DNA of 19,919 nt, taken from positions 1 through 19,919 of the forward strand of contig DASQTB010000138.1 in NCBI GenBank assembly GCA_035642095.1, written 5' to 3'. Below, one piece after another: positions 1-7,033 of the stretch (positions are counted from its first letter, which is position 1; the number at the start of each line of letters is the position of its first letter). The translations under genes were made by a program, and so were the position numbers. The notes beneath the pieces are model-generated. The model saw only the letters and a program-made list of their open reading frames with translations, was not told the origin of the DNA and searched no databases. The DNA is from DASQTB01 sp035642095 (GTDB lineage: Bacteria; Actinomycetota; UBA4738; CALAEC01).

Positions 1-36
1 GGAACCCACCCAGGTAATCGGACTGGACGATCAAAG

Positions 37-309
37 TTACGTCCGCCGATGTCCTGCCTGTCGCATCACCTGCATGGCAGCGTCGCTGGGCGTTCCGCAG
101 ATCTCCCATCCGGCCGGATCCATGAACGCGTGTGTCGCCCCAGACCTCTCCTCAGCCCCTTGGAAGTGGAGGTCCATCGCGTTGGCATCGGCAAAGGCAT
201 GAACGAAACTCATCTCGGTGACAGAATCGTCGACGTAGGCCAACTGGACCGTCGTCCGAGGCTTGCTCGTTTTCAGCGTCACAAGAACCTCTTGGGAGAG
301 CTGCTCCAA
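37..309 (-). CDS. small ABM-like (antibiotic biosynthesis monooxygenase fold) protein, possibly 5'-truncated
   Basis: A 90-aa frame read from a TTG at 309. The part around FVHAFADANAMDLHF and the end GWEICGTPSDAAM look like the second half of small ABM/quinol-monooxygenase-like ferredoxin-fold proteins; this is recognition by eye. The first beta strand expected for that fold has no good counterpart: the frame upstream stays open to a stop at 403-405 but contains no ATG or GTG. A GTG at 282 has AAGAGG about six bases ahead of it and would give an 81-aa protein. The gene is divergent from the sigma factor gene at 456. It may be a real short protein or the 3' remnant of a longer gene. No catalytic role can be assigned. 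Confidence 0.5.
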   Translation of the reverse strand: MEQLSQEVLVTLKTSKPRTTVQLAYVDDSVTEMSFVHAFADANAMDLHFQGAEERSGATHAFMDPAGWEICGTPSDAAMQVMRQAGHRRT

Positions 310-394
310 TCGCTTGGACCGCAGACCCGTCCCGGTCCGGTCCGGCGGGGAGTCGGTGGGAACGGGCCGGTCCTCGGCGCCTCGTGCGGACGCG

Positions 395-400
395 TAGGAT
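395..400 (+). promoter_or_regulatory. possible -10 element for the ECF sigma gene
   Basis: TAGGAT lies 55 nt before the ATG at 456 and a GGGGGA Shine-Dalgarno-like run lies at 436-441. It fits a -10 box with a roughly 50-nt leader, but no clear -35 is seen, so this is weak. Confidence 0.3.
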
Positions 401-455
401 AGTCATTTCCCCCGCCTCCGTCAGCGGGCACCGGCGGGGGACCGATCGATCCGAG

Positions 456-1490
456 ATGACCGAGATGGCGGCAACGGACGACGCGGCTCAGGGCACGGCG
501 ACGCGCGGCTCGCCGGAGCTGGAGGCCCTCCTGGAACGGCATCGGGGCGAGCTCACGGCCTACGCCTACCGGATGCTGGGGTCCTGGTTCGAGGCCGAGG
601 ACGCCGTGCAGGAGACTCTGCTCCGGGCGTGGCGGGGCTTCGACCGGTTCGAGGGGCGAGCGGCGGTGCGGTCGTGGCTCTATCGAATAGCCACCAACGT
701 GTGCCTCGACATGCTCAAGGGCAGGGAGCGTCGGGCCCGCCCGATCGATCTGGGCCCTGCGGGGACCGCCGATGCGCCCCTCGGCGACGGCCTGTCTGAG
801 GATCGGTGGATCGAGCCGATCCCCGACGACCGGATCCTGCCGGACGGCGGCGACCCGGCGGAGCTCGCCGAGTCACGCGAGACGATCCGTCTGGCCTTCG
901 TGGCCGCGCTCCAGCTTCTCCCGCCCCGGCAGCGAGCCGTCCTGATCCTGCGAGAGGTCCTCCGGTGGAAGGCGGACGAGGTCGCGGAGTTGCTGGACAC
1001 CAGTGTGGCCTCCATCAATAGCGCGCTTCAACGGGCCCGGGCGGCGCTCGCTACCGCCGGCGACGCCACCGCTGCCGGCGCCGCCGCCGCCGGCCCGTCG
1101 CGGCCGATGGACGACGCTCAGCGGGCCCTCCTGGCGCGCTACGTCGATGCGTTCGAGCGATACGACATGGATTCGCTGACCGCGCTGCTCCGCGAGGACG
1201 CCACGTGGTCCATGCCGCCGTACGAACTGTGGCTCCGGGGCCACCTCGACATCCGCCGGTGGTGCCTCGGGCCGGGCATCGGCTGTCGGGGGTCGCGGCT
1301 GGTGCCGACGATGGCCAGCGGTTCCCCCGCGTTCGGACAGTACAAGCCCGGTGAGACGAACGGGGTCCTCGAGCCTTGGTCGTTGCAGGTCCTCGAGATC
1401 TCAGACGATCGGATCGCCGGCATCACCTTCTTCCTGGACACGGAGCGGTGGTTCCCGCTGTTCGATCTCCCCCCCAGGCTTGACCGGTAG
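456..1490 (+). CDS. ECF RNA polymerase sigma factor with C-terminal SnoaL-like domain (SigG/SigX5-like)
   Basis: A 344-aa sigma-70 family protein. Sigma region 2 covers about residues 25-92, with the core-binding segment around AEDAVQETLLRAWR and the WLYRIATNVCLDML -10-recognition segment. Sigma region 4 covers about 145-200 (LPPRQRAVLILREV, then a helix-turn-helix at ADEVAELLDTSVASINSALQ). An Ala/Gly-rich linker (198-216) leads to a SnoaL-like domain (about 220-340) that ends in an FFLDTERWFPLF segment. This layout is that of the large ECF subfamily containing M. tuberculosis SigG, where the tail, instead of a separate anti-sigma factor, is thought to modulate activity. No anti-sigma gene is adjacent. 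ATG 456 is chosen over GTG 384 because the protein then begins just before region 2 and GGGGGA lies upstream. The last 90 nt overlap the convergent STAS gene. Confidence 0.93.
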   Translation: MTEMAATDDAAQGTATRGSPELEALLERHRGELTAYAYRMLGSWFEAEDAVQETLLRAWRGFDRFEGRAAVRSWLYRIATNVCLDMLKGRERRARPIDLGPAGTADAPLGDGLSEDRWIEPIPDDRILPDGGDPAELAESRETIRLAFVAALQLLPPRQRAVLILREVLRWKADEVAELLDTSVASINSALQRARAALATAGDATAAGAAAAGPSRPMDDAQRALLARYVDAFERYDMDSLTALLREDATWSMPPYELWLRGHLDIRRWCLGPGIGCRGSRLVPTMASGSPAFGQYKPGETNGVLEPWSLQVLEISDDRIAGITFFLDTERWFPLFDLPPRLDR

Positions 1491-1901
1491 GGCTGGCCCG
1501 AGGACGTCGGACAGTCCCATCAGGCCCAGCAGGTCCTGAAGCTCGCCGCACGGGTGGCGAAGCCTGACCCGGCACCCCGACCGCCGGGCGGTGAGCTGCA
1601 GCCGAGCGAGCGCATCCACCGTGACGGCATCGGGCGCGACGAGCGCGGCCACGTCACAGAGGACGAAGTCGGCCTCGCTCCCCACGACCAGGTCGCGAAG
1701 TCGTTCCCAGAGTGCAGGGACGTCGGCGGGGGCGATCGGGCCCCCGAGCACCACGACGATCGCGGTGCCCTGGCCACACTGCCCCAGCGCACGGATGCGC
1801 GGCAGGAGCGACCGGTCGGGAGCGACCAACCCCTTGACCTCCTTGTTCGCCGTCTGCCTGAGAAGACCGGTTGGACCGGTGAAAATCATCGCCGACTTCA
1901 C
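1401..1901 (-). CDS. STAS-domain protein (anti-sigma-antagonist-like)
   Basis: 166 aa from a GTG at 1901; an ATG at 1889 is an alternative. Residues about 45-135 form a single STAS-like domain: the strand-loop FVLCDVAALVAPDAVTVDAL is followed by a helix and then CRVRLRHPCGELQDLLGLMG, the pattern of actinobacterial STAS proteins. Such domains bind anti-sigma kinases or NTP-sensing partners; the usual regulatory Ser/Thr is not obvious in the D-x-x-x-L-V-A-P-D-A-V-T loop, although a Thr follows it. The gene lies 55 nt downstream of the HD-GYP gene on the same strand and may share its transcript. About 30 C-terminal residues beyond the domain are encoded antisense to the sigma factor gene and look like read-through sequence. 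Confidence 0.82.
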   Translation of the reverse strand: MKSAMIFTGPTGLLRQTANKEVKGLVAPDRSLLPRIRALGQCGQGTAIVVVLGGPIAPADVPALWERLRDLVVGSEADFVLCDVAALVAPDAVTVDALARLQLTARRSGCRVRLRHPCGELQDLLGLMGLSDVLGPALPVKPGGEIEQREPPLRVQEEGDAGDPIV

Positions 1902-1956
1902 CCACCACCCAACGCGAGAGGACAGGTAGCCGCGCCAGGACCGAGAGAAGGATGCG

Positions 1957-3516
1957 TCAGCGAACGGGCGAGGACTGGTCGGCCAGCATCCTCGGGTGGC
2001 AGGCTCGGGCGGCGGCGACCAGCGCTTCGAGGTCCAGGTCCGTCCGCTCGGGGGTCAGGCCTCGGACCATCGCCAGGTCGCACAGCGCTTCCACGCAGAG
2101 AGGATCGAACAGGCTCCCGGCGGCCCCGGCGATGTGGGAGATGGCCTGATCGACCGGCCAGGCCGGTCGATAGGCACGGTCGGACGTCAGGGCGTCCCAC
2201 ACGTCCGCCACGGCGGCGATCCGAGCGGCGAGAGGGATGTCCGCGCCGCCGAGTCCGTCGGGATATCCGCTGCCGTCCCATCGCTCGTGGTGGTGACGGA
2301 CGACGGAAAGGGCAGCCTTCAGCGAGGGGGCCCGGCTGGCCACCTCCCATCCAACGACGGGATGGGACTGGATCACCTTCCATTCGCCTTCCTCGAGCGG
2401 GCCCGGCTTGTTGAGGACTCCATCCGGCACCCCGATCTTCCCGATGTCGTGGAGCAGGGCGCCCTGGGCCAGCCGGCGGAGCTCGTCCGGACCCAGTCCG
2501 ATCCTGTCGCCGATCCGGGTGGACAGCTCGGCTACCCGGGCCGAGTGACCGTGGGTGTACCGATCCTTTACCTCGACGGCCGCCGTGAGGGCGTTGAGGG
2601 CCTCGGGGTTGCCGCGGGCGATGTGTTCGAGCGGATCCACCATGGAGATGCTGGCCAGAGCCCGGGCCGGGCTTCGGATCCGCCCAGCCTCGGCGACCAC
2701 GGCCCACGCCGCGGCAGCGAAGCCGGCCAGCAGGTACGCGTGGTAGTCCCACCACGACAGGCGCCACAGGGTCCCCAGTTCGAACGACACCACCGCGTCG
2801 GCCGAGAGCCAACACGCCAGGACCAGGGCCAGCTCGATCCGGTCCAGGCCCAGGCGCCACCGGCGCCAGTGAACCGCACCGGCGACGATCAGCGCCGAGC
2901 CGGCCCCGACCGCAACGAGGTGGGTGAGGATCGACTCGCCCGGAACGGGCTGCCCTCCGGCCAGGCTCGAGGGACGGACGACCAGGACCAGGGTCAGTGC
3001 CGACATGGACGCCGCGGCGAGGCTCAGGACCGCCCCGGGGCGGCGCTCGGCGAGGCGCTTCACCCCGTGCCGGCCCCTCGTCGTGGCCAGGAACATGCAC
3101 GCCGCGAAGCCGGCCAGGGCCAGCACCGGGAACCGGGCGACCCACATGTTGACCGGTCGGCCCCAGATCCCCGGGGTGGTCAGGCCGTGGCCGAGCATGA
3201 ACGCCCCGACGAACAGGCATCCGGCGGCCAGCAGGACGGGTTCGGCCCGTCGTTGCCGGGCGGCCACCGCCGCGGTGAACAGGGCCACGACCAGGGCGAA
3301 GGCGGCGATGCCGCTGACCACGATGAGGTGGAAGGTCACCGACTCGAAGGCAAGGTCGAGCCGGGGGATGGCCCGCAAGGCCAGGGTCGCGGCGGTGGGG
3401 ACGACCAGGAGGAGGACCAGGAAGCCGGCCCCGCCGCGCCCCAGCGCCGCTCCCGGCCGCCGAAGGGCGCGCGTGACGGCTCCCAGGGTGGCGGCTCCGG
3501 ACAGGCTGCGGCTCAT
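1957..3516 (-). CDS. membrane-anchored HD-GYP domain protein (putative cyclic-di-GMP phosphodiesterase)
   Basis: 519 aa. Residues 28-275 hold about seven or eight hydrophobic helices, an integral-membrane sensor region of no named family that I recognise. Residues about 300-480 are an HD-GYP domain: HGHS at 322-325, HDIGKIGVPD from 356, and HHHERWDGSGYPDGL from 408, all with the canonical metal-binding and GYP residues. Known members hydrolyse cyclic di-GMP to pGpG or GMP; the intact signature makes activity likely. The N-terminal helices suggest a signal sensed in or at the membrane. The start at 3516 is the first ATG in the frame; GAGAAGG sits right before it, closer than ideal. A longer reading frame upstream would run antisense through the ABC pseudogene and is not believed. 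The STAS gene follows 55 nt downstream. Confidence 0.93.
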   Translation of the reverse strand: MSRSLSGAATLGAVTRALRRPGAALGRGGAGFLVLLLVVPTAATLALRAIPRLDLAFESVTFHLIVVSGIAAFALVVALFTAAVAARQRRAEPVLLAAGCLFVGAFMLGHGLTTPGIWGRPVNMWVARFPVLALAGFAACMFLATTRGRHGVKRLAERRPGAVLSLAAASMSALTLVLVVRPSSLAGGQPVPGESILTHLVAVGAGSALIVAGAVHWRRWRLGLDRIELALVLACWLSADAVVSFELGTLWRLSWWDYHAYLLAGFAAAAWAVVAEAGRIRSPARALASISMVDPLEHIARGNPEALNALTAAVEVKDRYTHGHSARVAELSTRIGDRIGLGPDELRRLAQGALLHDIGKIGVPDGVLNKPGPLEEGEWKVIQSHPVVGWEVASRAPSLKAALSVVRHHHERWDGSGYPDGLGGADIPLAARIAAVADVWDALTSDRAYRPAWPVDQAISHIAGAAGSLFDPLCVEALCDLAMVRGLTPERTDLDLEALVAAARACHPRMLADQSSPVR

Positions 3517-3636
3517 GCCTTCTCGATGAAGGGCATCGTCCGGAGAGGAGGACCCCTTTAACCCCGAAGCGTGGCTCGACTCCCGCCGAACGGCCCACGG
3601 GCGACATTGGTGGCCTCCCGGGAGGGAGCCCGGGAG

Positions 3637-4046
3637 AGAGGGATGTCGTATGAAGCGATGGTTCGGGCCCGAAAGCTCGCCGGGGAGCTCCTCGATCGGG
3701 TCGGCCTGGGGAACAAGGCCGACGAGCATCCGATCCCGGCTGTCGGGTGGCCAGAAGCAGCGGGTGGCGATCGCCCGAGCGCTGGCCATGGAGCCCAGCG
3801 TGATGCTGTTCGACGAACCCACCTCGGCGTAACGACCCGGAGCTGATCGGTGAGGTCCTAGGGGTGATGAAGGCCCTGGCCACGGAGACGAACATGACCA
3901 CCCACGAGATGGGGTTCGCCCGGGAGGTGTCCCACCGGATGCTGTTCCTCCACGAGGGTGAGGTCGTCGAGGGGGGGACGCCCGACCGGATCCTGAGCGA
4001 TCGGGACGACCCCCGGACCAGGGAGTTCCTCTCGGCGGTGCTCTAA
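3637..4046 (+). pseudogene. broken ATP-binding protein gene of a polar amino-acid ABC transporter (GlnQ-like)
   Basis: Three pieces of one ABC ATPase lie in three successive frames. Piece one (about 3637-3733) reads ARKLAGELLDRVGLGNKADEH. Piece two (to 3832) carries the ABC signature LSGGQKQRVAIARALAM and Walker B with D-loop start VMLFDEPTSA, then a stop. Piece three (3838-4046) reads DPELIGEVLGVMKAL, the H-loop THEMGFAREV and a family-typical C-terminus TREFLSAVL. Both frame changes fit a one-base gain: an extra A near 3734 in the Pro-Ser codons, and an extra base near 3831 where Ala-Leu-Asp should be. About four residues of the strand before the H-loop are also missing, and the whole N-terminal third with Walker A is absent. 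No permease or binding-protein gene is nearby. It is dead by any reading. Confidence 0.9.
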
Positions 4047-5251
4047 CCCGTCTCTGCCCCGAGGACGGAGACCCGCTCGGAGACGTCGAATCCGCGTCCC
4101 CGCAATTCCGCAACCATGCGCCCGGCGTCGACCGCCTCCTCGACCGGATGGGCCCCGGCCGGGACCTCGCCGGACGCCATCAGACGCATCACGATGGCGG
4201 CATGGGAGCCCGTGGCCCGCTGCATCGCGCTCAAGCCGAGGACGGGGTCATGGTCGATCCTGAGGTCGACGATCACCTCAGCGGCGCGATCGCCGTGGCG
4301 TCCCCGAGCGACCACTCTGGCCAGCACAACGTCGGGGCTTCCCTCGGCGACCCGGATCTGTGGATCGAGGAGAGCGTGAAAGATCTCTCGGGGCACTACC
4401 GAGCGGCCGTCGAGGTCGATCGGATCCTCCGAGAAGAGGCCCAGGTCGCGGAAGGCCCGGAACTGGGCCCCGTGTCCGGGCCACCGGAGAACCTTGCTGG
4501 TGAAGGTGCGGACCTGCCGGCCGAGCGTCAGCGGGAGCGTCGAGGCGGTCGCCGCCACCAGCGCCTCCAGGCCTTCGAAGGGCGGACCAAGGTCGACCGC
4601 CTCGTCCTCGGTCGGGTCCAGGCAGTTCACCTCGATCGGTCGTCCGTCCCGGACGAACGTGGTCGTCCCGTCGTACTCGTTGGTCAGCCCATCGACGTTG
4701 AACGTCAGCTCGTAGTGCCACGGTGCTCGGGGGTGGAGGGGGATCCCGCCGTCGTACAGCCGGAGCTCCTCGACCGCGGACAGCAGACCGTAGGCGTAAG
4801 CGCACAGGTTGTTGGCCAGACCCGGAGCCTCACCGCAGTCCGGGACGACGCACACTCCCGCATCCCGGGCCGCCCCGTCGAGGTCGAGCTGGGCCGTGAC
4901 GACCGACATGTTTCCCCCCAGGTCGCACAGGTGCGTTCGGGCTTCGATGGCCGCCCGGCTGAGCTCCAAGTTGAGCCGGTACGACACCGCCGCCAGGCAG
5001 GCGTCAACCGAGTGCAAGGTCTCGACCACGGACTCGGGGTCGGTCGCGTCGAGTACCTTCCCGGTGGCGACGCCGCGTCCGGCGAGCTCGTTGATGCGAC
5101 GGGCCACCTCGTCGGCCCGGCCGCCGTCGAGATCACAGATCAGCAGCTGGCGGGCCTCACCCCGAAGAGCGAGGTCATGGCCCGCCGCAGTGCCCTGCCT
5201 GCCCGCGCCAAGCACCGCGTATGCGTATCCTGGCGGCATGTGCCGAAGCAT
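4043..5251 (-). CDS. saccharopine dehydrogenase family oxidoreductase (NAD(P)-binding)
   Basis: 402 aa. The N-terminus is a Rossmann fold with the dinucleotide-binding loop AVLGAGRQGTAAG (residues 12-24) and an acidic end to strand two (LICDLD, about 37-42). The middle part (DLGGNMSVVTAQLDL, CGEAPGLANNLCAYA) matches the saccharopine dehydrogenase/lysine-ketoglutarate reductase superfamily; related proteins act on amino-acid-derived imines. The substrate here cannot be told from sequence, and no lysine-pathway gene is adjacent. The ATG at 5251 is chosen because GGAGGA lies seven bases ahead of it; an ATG at 5239 is the alternative. Either start overlaps the first codons of the divergent DUF2277 gene. 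The 3' end touches the end of the ABC pseudogene by four bases. Confidence 0.88.
   Translation of the reverse strand: MLRHMPPGYAYAVLGAGRQGTAAGHDLALRGEARQLLICDLDGGRADEVARRINELAGRGVATGKVLDATDPESVVETLHSVDACLAAVSYRLNLELSRAAIEARTHLCDLGGNMSVVTAQLDLDGAARDAGVCVVPDCGEAPGLANNLCAYAYGLLSAVEELRLYDGGIPLHPRAPWHYELTFNVDGLTNEYDGTTTFVRDGRPIEVNCLDPTEDEAVDLGPPFEGLEALVAATASTLPLTLGRQVRTFTSKVLRWPGHGAQFRAFRDLGLFSEDPIDLDGRSVVPREIFHALLDPQIRVAEGSPDVVLARVVARGRHGDRAAEVIVDLRIDHDPVLGLSAMQRATGSHAAIVMRLMASGEVPAGAHPVEEAVDAGRMVAELRGRGFDVSERVSVLGAETG
5226..5231 (+). promoter_or_regulatory. -10 element for a leaderless DUF2277 transcript
   Basis: TATCCT lies six bases before the ATG at 5238, the same hexamer and spacing as before dop. 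It falls inside the opposite-strand coding region of the saccharopine-dehydrogenase-like gene. Confidence 0.55.
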
Positions 5252-5441
5252 AAAGGTCCTCCGGCGCGCGGAGTCCGACCCGACCGAGGTCGAGATTCGC
5301 GAGGCCGCCCTCCAGTTCGTCCGTAAGATCAGCGGCTACCGGCAGCCCTCCCGGCGCAACGCCGAGGCGTTCAACTCGGCCGTCGACGAGGTGGCCGCCG
5401 CATCGCGGCGGTTGCTCGACTCGGTCACATCCCGAGCCTGA
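5238..5441 (+). CDS. DUF2277 family protein
   Basis: 67 aa, beginning MCRSIKVLRR and containing IREAALQFVRKISGY and AVDEVAAASRRLLDS, the conserved blocks of the DUF2277 family of small cytoplasmic proteins. Function is unknown. Members often have a longer basic Ala-rich tail; this one stops soon after the last conserved helix. Start at 5238 is fixed by the family-specific MCR start and by a -10-like TATCCT six bases upstream, which predicts a leaderless mRNA. The gene is divergent from, and overlaps the start of, the saccharopine-dehydrogenase-like gene. DUF983 follows after 11 bases, so the two probably share a transcript. Confidence 0.9.
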   Translation: MCRSIKVLRRAESDPTEVEIREAALQFVRKISGYRQPSRRNAEAFNSAVDEVAAASRRLLDSVTSRA

Positions 5442-5452
5442 GCCCTCGCCCG

Positions 5453-5881
5453 ATGCGGTCGGCCGTCCGTGCCCTGGGACGAGGTCTCCTGAAGCGCTGC
5501 CCTCGATGCGGCCACGGGCGCCTGTTCCGCCGGTACTTCGGGCTGGTTCCCCGGTGCCCAGGGTGCGGACTGCGGTTCGAGCGGGAGGAGGGGTACTGGG
5601 TCGGGGCCATGATCGTCAACATCGCCGTGACTGAGTTGACCTTCGGCATCGTGCTGGTGGCCGGCATCCTGCTGTGGTGGCCGGACGTGCCCTGGGCCGC
5701 CCTGACGGTGGTTGCCGTGGCGGTGAACGCCATCGTCCCGGTCGTCTTCTACCCCTGGTCGAAGACGATCTGGATGGCTCTGGACGTCCTGCTCCACCGG
5801 ATGGACGTCCGGGATAAGGATGCCGCGGGTGATGGCCACGCCGGGCCCCGTGTGTTCGACCGCAAGACCATCCGGCCGTGA
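5453..5881 (+). CDS. DUF983 family membrane protein with zinc-ribbon start
   Basis: 142 aa. It opens with two Cys pairs (C16/C19 in KRCPRCG and C35/C38 in RCPGCG), likely a metal-binding ribbon, followed by FEREEGYWVGAM, the conserved DUF983 block. Two hydrophobic helices follow (about 51-76 and 81-101). The family has no settled function. In this window it probably forms a two-gene unit with DUF2277. The 3' end faces the end of the 80-aa gene, four bases away. Confidence 0.9.
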   Translation: MRSAVRALGRGLLKRCPRCGHGRLFRRYFGLVPRCPGCGLRFEREEGYWVGAMIVNIAVTELTFGIVLVAGILLWWPDVPWAALTVVAVAVNAIVPVVFYPWSKTIWMALDVLLHRMDVRDKDAAGDGHAGPRVFDRKTIRP

Positions 5882-5885
5882 ACGG

Positions 5886-6128
5886 TCAGGACCTCGGCCG
5901 GGTTTCCTCGATCCGGGGGTCGAGGTCGCCGTGGCCGGCCTGGCGGGCCAGGGCTCGGGCGGCGGCGTCGCGCGACGTGAACCGGCTGCCCAGCGGGGTG
6001 GATGATCCCTCTCGAACCGCCCGGAAGACCCCGCGTTCCCGCCACACCATCCCGGCCAGCGTCCCGTCGACCCGAACCTCCCACACGGGCCGGTCCGGGT
6101 TGCGCTCGATGCTGATCCTGCGGGTCAT
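5886..6128 (-). CDS. 80-aa hypothetical protein
   Basis: I do not recognise this protein. It reads as a compact beta-alpha unit: an amphipathic first half (ISIERNPDRPVWEVRVDGTL, then GMVWRERGVFRAV) and a helix near SRDAAARALARQAGH, ending in charged residues. This resembles short actinobacterial proteins with a repeated strand pattern and an Ala-rich helix, with no assigned role. Support for it being real is the -10-like TAGGCT seven bases before the ATG, an arrangement repeated at several sure genes in this window. Confidence 0.62.
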   Translation of the reverse strand: MTRRISIERNPDRPVWEVRVDGTLAGMVWRERGVFRAVREGSSTPLGSRFTSRDAAARALARQAGHGDLDPRIEETRPRS

Positions 6129-6135
6129 CTCCCCG

Positions 6136-6141
6136 AGCCTA
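6136..6141 (-). promoter_or_regulatory. -10 element for a leaderless transcript of the 80-aa gene
   Basis: TAGGCT on the minus strand ends seven bases before the ATG at 6128, identical in hexamer and spacing to the element before the HtrA-like gene. Confidence 0.5.
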
Positions 6142-6172
6142 CCGGGCCGCGGGAGGCGGGGAGGCTGGTCGC

Positions 6173-6646
6173 CTACAGCTCACCGGCGAGGGCGTCGACC
6201 AGGTGCTCCTCCAGCCACCCGAGATAGCCGTACAGCGCGAAGGCCGGAGCTCGCGGGTCGTCCTCCGGGACGCCCTCTTCGTACAGCTCCTCGGTGACCT
6301 CGAGACGCGTTCCCAGGACCAGGCGCAGGTCGTTGATCGAGCCGAGCCACGCCCCCAGCTGATCCCGATCGAGTGTCTCCGCGTCGATGGTCGACTCCAT
6401 CACCTCGAGGGCCGATCGACGGCCACGGAGGAGGTCGTCCCGGACCATCCGCCGGTACTCGGCCTCGCGCTCCGGGTCGTCCTCGTACGCGGGGGGTTGA
6501 AGCCGCCGAAGCGCCGGATCCTCCGACCCCAGGAGATCCCGGAGCTGCCCGGGCAGCGCTCGGAGGAGATCGCGCTCTTCCGAGGTGAGTCGGAGCCGAA
6601 ACCGCCCGTCGGGGCGGCGATCGATCCGAGGCGCCAACGCGCTCAC
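6173..6646 (-). CDS. DUF2017 family protein
   Basis: About 157 aa from a GTG at 6646, four bases after the clpS stop. Recognisable blocks are LTSEERDLLRALPGQLRDLL near the start, YRRMVRDDLLRGRR in the middle and INDLRLVLGTRLEVTEE toward the end, as in the DUF2017 proteins encoded next to clpS across Actinomycetota. Mostly helical and acidic, no membrane segment. The function is unknown; the steady linkage to clpS suggests a role in adaptor-dependent proteolysis, which is inference. An upstream ATG at 6715 would overlap clpS by 65 nt with non-conserved sequence and is rejected as the start. Confidence 0.85.
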   Translation of the reverse strand: MSALAPRIDRRPDGRFRLRLTSEERDLLRALPGQLRDLLGSEDPALRRLQPPAYEDDPEREAEYRRMVRDDLLRGRRSALEVMESTIDAETLDRDQLGAWLGSINDLRLVLGTRLEVTEELYEEGVPEDDPRAPAFALYGYLGWLEEHLVDALAGEL

Positions 6647-6650
6647 CGCC

Positions 6651-6944
6651 TCATCCCGGCTGCATGGTCGCCCACAGGCCGTGCGCGTGCAGACGGGAGC
6701 AGTCGAACTCGGCACGTTCCTGGCTCCCGCTGGAGACGACGGCCTTGCCCTCGGTGTGGACCTGCATCATCAGCCGGTGGGCCTTCGGTCGCGGATAGCC
6801 GAACAGCTTTTGGAACACGAAGGTCACGTACGACATGAGGTTGATCGGATCGTTCCACACGATGACCAGCCACAGGCGAGCGGGCTCGTCGACGTCCGCG
6901 GTATCGGGACGTTCGACCTCCGCGGGGGCGGTCCGGAGGCTCAT
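6651..6944 (-). CDS. clpS: ATP-dependent Clp protease adaptor ClpS
   Basis: 97 aa. The ClpS core occupies residues 24-94: LVIVWNDPINLMSYVTFVF, KAHRLMMQVHTEGKAVV and the end LHAHGLWATMQ are the N-degron-pocket and ClpA/C-contact segments of the actinobacterial adaptor. ClpS captures proteins with destabilising N-terminal residues and hands them to the Clp ATPase (ClpC in this phylum). The ATG at 6944 is preferred over a GTG at 6977 because a -10-like TACCAT ends six bases ahead of it. DUF2017 follows at once, probably on the same message. Confidence 0.95.
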   Translation of the reverse strand: MSLRTAPAEVERPDTADVDEPARLWLVIVWNDPINLMSYVTFVFQKLFGYPRPKAHRLMMQVHTEGKAVVSSGSQERAEFDCSRLHAHGLWATMQPG

Positions 6945-6950
6945 CGTTCG

Positions 6951-6956
6951 ATGGTA
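6951..6956 (-). promoter_or_regulatory. -10 element for a leaderless clpS transcript
   Basis: TACCAT on the minus strand ends six bases before the clpS ATG; there is no Shine-Dalgarno in the gap. Confidence 0.55.
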
Positions 6957-7033
6957 CCGCCGCGCTCCCGCGCCCACGGCACGTCAGGCTCGGCTCTTCG
7001 AAAGGGCTGCAGCACAGCGCTTTTCGCCCCACG

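Noticed and set aside
1063..1095. GC-rich repeated GCCGGC/GCCGCC stretch as a regulatory repeat
   Set aside because: It encodes the Ala/Gly linker between sigma region 4 and the SnoaL-like domain.
1996..3561. Long open frame (521 codons) on the plus strand opposite the HD-GYP gene
   Set aside because: Its translation is low-complexity Gly/Arg/Pro/Gln-rich and matches nothing, while the minus strand carries full HD-GYP motifs; typical shadow in high-GC DNA.
1898..3901. 667-codon minus-strand frame overlapping the HD-GYP gene in another frame
   Set aside because: Arg/Pro/Gly-rich with no motif; shadow of the real gene.
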